Assembly (NCBI RefSeq): GCF_964340395.1
Contig: NC_135566.1
Coordinates: 17,580,001-17,644,000, forward strand
DNA: 64,000 nt
Direction of reading: 5' to 3'
Source: Glandiceps talaboti
Taxonomy: Eukaryota > Hemichordata > Enteropneusta > Spengelidae
This document shows, piece by piece, positions 59,446 to 64,000 of the stretch. Made by a program: the position numbers and the translations under genes. The stretch's first letter is position 1, and each line of letters begins with the position of its first letter. The notes under the pieces were generated by a model. That model saw only the letters and a program-made list of their open reading frames with translations. It searched no databases and was not told where the DNA came from.

Positions 59446-59463
59446 TCAGCTGTGGCTTTCCAT

Positions 59464-59471
59464 ACAATCAT
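59464..59471. repeat. 8-bp target-site duplication, right copy
   Basis: ACAATCAT, followed by GTATATTTCC. Confidence 0.9.
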
Positions 59472-60016
59472 GTATATTTCCGTAACCATTGGCTCTGCAG
59501 ATGTAGCATGTTAGGAAATGTGAATAAATATAACATGGCACGGTATAACTACTTCCTATTAGTTCATAATAATTTAACAACACAATGTGACAACCATTGA
59601 ATGTGATCAATGTCAATGTTGAAGGCCAGTGTCGGATAAGGATTTAAATTTAGTTTATAAAATAAGATCCAGAGATAGATGCTTTGCAGAAATACATTCT
59701 AGGAAACGTTTGTCTCCAACAAAAGAATGGTCCAAGTAATTGATATTGTTCCACTGTATTACAGTAAGCACATAATTATTGCAAAAAAAACAACAACCAG
59801 AGATTAAATCATGGGTTATGCTCTTCTTTCCGAATAATTTTATATATATTGTATAACGTCTGAAAATATTTTAGTCCACTACAACCCAAGTTCGAACATG
59901 TATAGGTTTTTTTTTACAAGTAGATCGAAAACCGTTTTACAAAAGTTGACAATTGAAACTAATTTGACAGTCAGTTATAATATAGAACAGTTTAAAAGTC
60001 GTCATTTAAATGAAGG

Positions 60017-60075
60017 AGGTGGTGGTGGTGGTGGTGGTGGTGGTGGTGGTGGTGGTGGTGGTGGTGGTGGTGGTA
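60017..60075. repeat. (GGT)n microsatellite
   Basis: About 19 GGT units on the plus strand, in the intron of the minus-strand gene; G-quadruplex-capable. Confidence 0.95.
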
Positions 60076-61598
60076 GATAATCAACTACAAATAAAGTATC
60101 TTGTCATACACATAAACAGTATAGTATATGAAATCATTTCATGGAAGTTAGAATGATACTGTTTATGTAAGCAAATACAACAAATACACACAATGAAATT
60201 ATAATTTTGATAAATATTCACCCTTTCCGATAACCTATTTGACTCTATAGTACTAAATAGTTTTACTGATGACAAGACACAATTTTCTGATATTCTGAAA
60301 GTGTTGACGTGTGACGCGAGGTCACAGTGAACTCTCCGCTGTTATGAAGTACTATCTAATACTTTCGTTTCGCGAATAGTATTCTGAGATGAAATACTGA
60401 CTAATTACAGGCAGCTGAAAGTGCAATGGCGCGATCAATTGAATTGTTTAGCTACTTTTCATATTTGTCAATATTGTTTACATTAAATTAAGGAAATGAC
60501 ACTCTTCGGTTTATTCATTATTGGTGTTGATGATTTTATCATCCAACCATTTGAGTATTGTATAATTTATTATGTGTTCATAAGAATTTAAAATTGGAAT
60601 AAACTCTGGATTCACTTTAGAAGGGGGCGAGCTGAAGGCAACAGCTACAGGCCTAGACTATAGAGCTTCCATCTTCTAAAAATGGTTCTAACATGAATAT
60701 TGTGTAACATGAGTTAATTCCCTAAAGTCCAAGTGATCCCGTGTGCAAGTGGAGATATGAGAGTTACATGATCTGCCAGCTAGAGATCAATTAAAGGGTA
60801 ACTCTGATAGAGAATTAACGTTAACATTTGAGGTTGACGTTAGACAGTGATCAGTAGAAAAATACGACATCGGGCATTTTGTTACGCGAGTTTGCTAATA
60901 CAAAAACATTTGTCCACGTGTTTTTCTTGAATCTTTGAACAGTCAACCATCATGTAAATACATTATAAAGCTACTTCGTATATTGTAACAATTGCGTTGA
61001 GAGTCTCAATAAGTATATAGAATTGACCAAACACACAGCTTTTCTCTGAACGATGGATTATTCGGATGATAAGTGGACGTATAGGGTGTCGCAGGAGTCG
61101 AGTCATTGATACATGTTGATAGTAACATCCCAACATATAAGCGAATATACATTGATGACGTTGTTCTCATTTTTATACACTCAATACAGTCAAGCGTGTG
61201 TTTGGATACTGAACGGTACAGCATTGAACATTACAATTTATCCCTAGCCTTATATGGTATTAGTGACGTCATCAGAATTTGAATATGGTCTAGATTGTTT
61301 GACCAATGCAGTTAGTGTCTCTTTTCCCAGGCACCTGATAGAAATTTGCCTGAATGCCTGAATTTCTTGCTGTTTGCCTGAATTTCATAAATGCATGGGT
61401 GCTACAGATAATTTCTCCGGATGTCGTTACCACTTGGCCTCGGTATCAGCACGGGCTTACATGTGGTCGGATTATAGAAATCATAATCTTAATCACATAA
61501 TCCAACATCGTATAATTTATTCGAAAGATATAAAATTTGCTATAAAACTTTTCAGTGATCAGTATCTTATGACAATATATATCTCCTTCCTTATTTAC

Positions 61599-62076
61599 CT
61601 GTACAGGTAGTCGAGGTTGTGCCATCCGCGGTAGGTGATGTTTCCGGGTTTGTTGACCCCGGAGCTGTTGGTGGCAACGTTATGTTGTGGTTTGTTGGCA
61701 TCATAGGTGTAGGCGTAGTCACTGCTTCAAGTTTCTCACGAGTCAAGTTAGTTAAAATGGCGGTGATTTTATCCACCTCATCGTGAAGATTGTCAATTTC
61801 TTGCTGTTGTACAATGTTTACTCTTTGTAGATCACCTATTTCTTCTCGTAACGCGGTCAATTCCATGATAGCGTCACTCACTTTCGGACAGACACCATCG
61901 TCAGGTCGAGGCACGAGGAAAGAATACACGCAGCGATCACCAGTTGCAACATACCTCCGTGCACTGTCAATACAGTTGTATGGATATTTTACAGTCGGTT
62001 GCAGCAACACTTCCTGAATCAAAAACGACGTTGTCCATAACAAGTAAAGGTAAACTCGAATCATGTTGGACATCAG
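61599..62076 (-). CDS. Secreted coiled-coil protein of unknown function, exon 1
   Basis: The start ATG at 62073 lies 3 nt after an excellent acceptor (TCACTCTCTCTGCAG), so a 5' non-coding exon lies upstream. Residues 1-25 (MSNMIRVYLYLLWTTSFLIQ...) look like a signal peptide. Residues 34-63 form a Cys-bounded segment (NCIDSARRYVATGDRCVYSF, then LVPRPDDGVCP). Residues 66-116 form a heptad-like coiled coil (LREEIGDLQRVNIVQQQEID, NLHDEVDKITAILTNLTREK). A Thr/Pro/Ser-rich, mucin-like linker runs to the exon end at TGTACAG/GTAAAT. The Cys motif followed by a coiled coil resembles the oligomerising N-terminus of secreted fibrinogen-domain or multimerin-type proteins. That likeness is inference; the signal peptide and coil are direct readings. 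Confidence 0.75.
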
Positions 62077-63578
62077 CTGCAGAGAGAGTGAGAATTCTAA
62101 TAAACCTGGTCTGAGGTGACACTTATTGTCGGTATGCAAAGTTTCACTTTTCCGGGTATGACATCAGCACTTGGCGCAGGTTGATTATATCCTTAAAAAA
62201 ACATTAAAAAGAGAGAGAAAAAACAATGTACATAATTACTTAAGCGAAGGTGTGTTATCAAGTTTGGAACGTAACTTTGAATAACAAAACTCGGTTACAA
62301 CCAGGGAAAATACGCATTAGATTTTAGGGTCGCGTAAGGTCAAAACAACGACCTTTGACCACAAGATTTATGTAGCGACAAACAAATATTTCCTAAAGTG
62401 ATCTGAGCGATATCTCACCATACTGAAAAAAACATCACAGGAAAAAGTGTCAGAATTTGGAATTGAAAAGTGGGTTTTTGACACGAATCTGATTTTAGTG
62501 TTAATCAGTTACCATTCTCGTCCACCTTTTGTTTCAAATTTTAATTGCGCAAATCAACATTAAAATATACCATTTTTCAAGCAAATCTATTGGAAAGTGT
62601 CGTAAATCAATATTCGTAAAATTCCCATTTTGATATCACTATTTTGCGTTTTTAATTTCGCAATTAAACGTCACGGTGCAGTAACTTTCAGACAATTTTG
62701 GGTTTGAAGCGAAAGTCATGTATAGTGCAAATCAAATCAAAGCAACTCTAAACGGGCAACAATGACACAGTCGGTTCCATTTTTACGACGATGACAATCA
62801 CGGTAACATGATGTGTACTGTTTTACGACCGTCTGAACCGTTTGATTTACTACATTTCCTTTAATGAAATCAACAATTTTGAAAAAAAATATATAAAGTA
62901 TCTGAAGAAAGTCGCTTTCAGTTCAAAGGCACTGAAATATGTTACAACAACCTAGACAGTGAATCTCATATTTACGACACCGATAAAGTTGAAATTAAGA
63001 TTAAGATATTTACAGCACCCAATTTCTAACGTTTTACGACCTTCTAAACCACTGATTTTACTACATATCTTTCACTCCGCATTTCGTCAATTTACAAAAT
63101 GGGACATCTTCAAAGCGTGCTACTCAGATGACAAAGTCAGTGATCAGAAATTAAACCAGATGTCTCCATTTTTATGACTACAGTATGATTTTGACTCGAT
63201 ACTGCACATACGTTTTATACACTCTCTTTCACGTCAATGCAAATATCATTTTTAGTGAATCATAGGTATTTAGAAGATGAAGTATTTTACTCTTTTGACT
63301 ACCAGAGAGGATAACGACTATTTCCATAGTTGCAAATATGAGGGTTCTTTAATACATCTAGTGCTGTAACGGTTATTGTAGATCAAATACATATTGGAAA
63401 GTCAAAGTTCAACACCAATATTACTTATTTTCAAACAACTGTTTCATGGTCCATAATCAATAGCAATTGAAGGGTTTCCAGACTAGTTAAGCTTCTGGTT
63501 GTGCATGTGATTATACTACAGCGGCAATCGAGGTTTCGGCTAACTAATATAAGGCACAGACTACTGTTGTTGTTGTTT

Positions 63579-63615
<37 letters not shown>

Positions 63616-63679
63616 CTATGTGGTAGAATACAAGTTGGTGATAACAGTTCCTCTGTAGTAAGAAGGAGTATTTTCACCC
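62077..63679. other. Upstream region of the secreted gene; diverged ~210-bp tandem repeats
   Basis: No coding exon seen. Blocks such as GTTTTACGACC(G/T)TCT(G/A)AACC recur at 62820 and 63032, with weaker copies around 62500-62650, indicating an old tandem repeat. A (GTT)n tract lies at 63566-63615. The promoter and 5' non-coding exon of the secreted gene may be here. Confidence 0.4.
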
Positions 63680-64000
63680 TGTGATGAAGACAGTATAATT
63701 AGATGTTATGGCCCATATTTTTCTTTGTTTAGCAGTGGAAAATACGAGTTACCTGAGGGGTCTTTGTCACTACGAGTCGATAGACGATTAATGACAATCC
63801 TCTTAAGTCACCAGTAACATAATTATATCAGCGCCAATAATATCAAAGAAAAATCGGGGAAAGTAATGGCACTTTTAACGCTTTGACTCATATTTCGAAC
63901 ACAGCAGAACCAGTGACGTAGACATGCGTCGTCGTGACGTAGAATGACCATATATTCCACATTTTTAGTTCTACAAGGCTCGTGCATGGTATAAATATTA
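63680..64000 (-). mobile_element. Hairpin-ended dispersed repeat, copy 2 (continues past window)
   Basis: The reverse complement matches 36461-36795: ACCATGCACGAGCC...CTACGTCAC...GGTTCTGCTG...CCCCGATTTTTCTTTGATAT...GCGCTGATATAATTATGTTA. GTGACGTA occurs at 63913-63920 and 63934-63941. Confidence 0.65.

Larger units (their letters stand above)
56494..59463. mobile_element. Fold-back transposon with ~1-kb inverted arms
   Basis: The left end ATGGAAAGCCACAACTGACT is mirrored by the right end AGTCAGCTGTGGCTTTCCAT with one mismatch. The arms (56494-57663 and about 58462-59463) consist of AT-rich repeats built on TTATTATGTGCA, then a mirrored unique block of ~240 bp. The central ~800 bp is not mirrored. 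A perfect 8-bp duplication flanks it. The 297- and 266-residue open frames in the arms are repeat artefacts. Superfamily is open: 8 bp would fit hAT, MuDR, Merlin or Zisupton types, and long arms favour a MuDR- or Foldback-like element. No transposase is visible, so it is probably non-autonomous. Confidence 0.9.
56477..61598 (-). other. Intron of the secreted coiled-coil gene (5.1 kb)
   Basis: Donor CTGTACAG/GTAAATAA at 61599/61598, acceptor TATATTTCAG at 56477. It contains the fold-back element (56494-59463) and a (GGT)n run (60017-60075). From 59472 to 61598 I see no other gene. Confidence 0.75.

Noticed and set aside
58678-59485. Long open frames on both strands of the right arm
   Set aside because: Same repeat artefact as the left arm.

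Overview
This is eukaryotic, animal-type DNA. Genes are split by GT-AG introns, long intergenic spans are AT-rich, microsatellites are dense, and several classes of eukaryotic transposon are present. The clearest host gene is an NXPE-family (neurexophilin plus PC-esterase) type II membrane protein. With the transposon mix (ISL2EU-like, IS3EU-like, Crypton-like, Helentron-like, non-LTR elements and tRNA-derived SINEs), this suggests a marine invertebrate such as a lancelet, hemichordate or mollusc. I cannot name the species from sequence alone.

Layout. 1-5.5 kb: most of a DNA transposon. A DDE_Tnp_4-type transposase runs off the left edge on + and converges on a three-exon SAP-SWIM-YqaJ-PHD nuclease gene on -. 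This is the two-gene plan of ISL2EU elements. 6.78-16.97 kb: a 10.2-kb DNA transposon with 30-bp perfect terminal inverted repeats and a near-perfect 6-bp target duplication. Minisatellite arrays lie just inside each end in opposite orientation. Its two-exon rve-type integrase is dead (four stops, one frameshift). A SINE and two related MITEs lie between its exons. 18.7-19.9 kb: relic of a tyrosine recombinase (Crypton-like). 22.3-24.3 kb: broken LINE, cut off by a ~300-bp repeat that recurs at 29.5 kb. 26.7-30.9 kb: the NXPE gene on -, two coding exons with one 2.5-kb intron. 34.8-35.5 kb: LINE 3' fragment ending in a perfect 24-bp palindrome. 36-55 kb: no confident gene, but many satellites, a recent 318-bp tandem duplication, palindromic MITEs, a 1.5-kb array of 35-bp units and a Helentron-like repeat.

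55.8-62.1 kb: a two-coding-exon gene on - for a secreted coiled-coil protein of unknown function. Its 5.1-kb intron holds the most striking object in the window, a 2,970-bp fold-back element (56494-59463). It has about 1-kb inverted arms, a perfect 8-bp target duplication, a palindromic insertion site only 7 bp from a splice acceptor, and a SAM-domain-like coding segment plus a CTCF-like motif mirrored in both arms.

The host genes show no evident functional link to one another. What ties the window together is repeated transposon invasion: autonomous copies (ISL2EU-like), decayed copies (IS3EU-like, Crypton-like, LINEs) and many non-autonomous derivatives.
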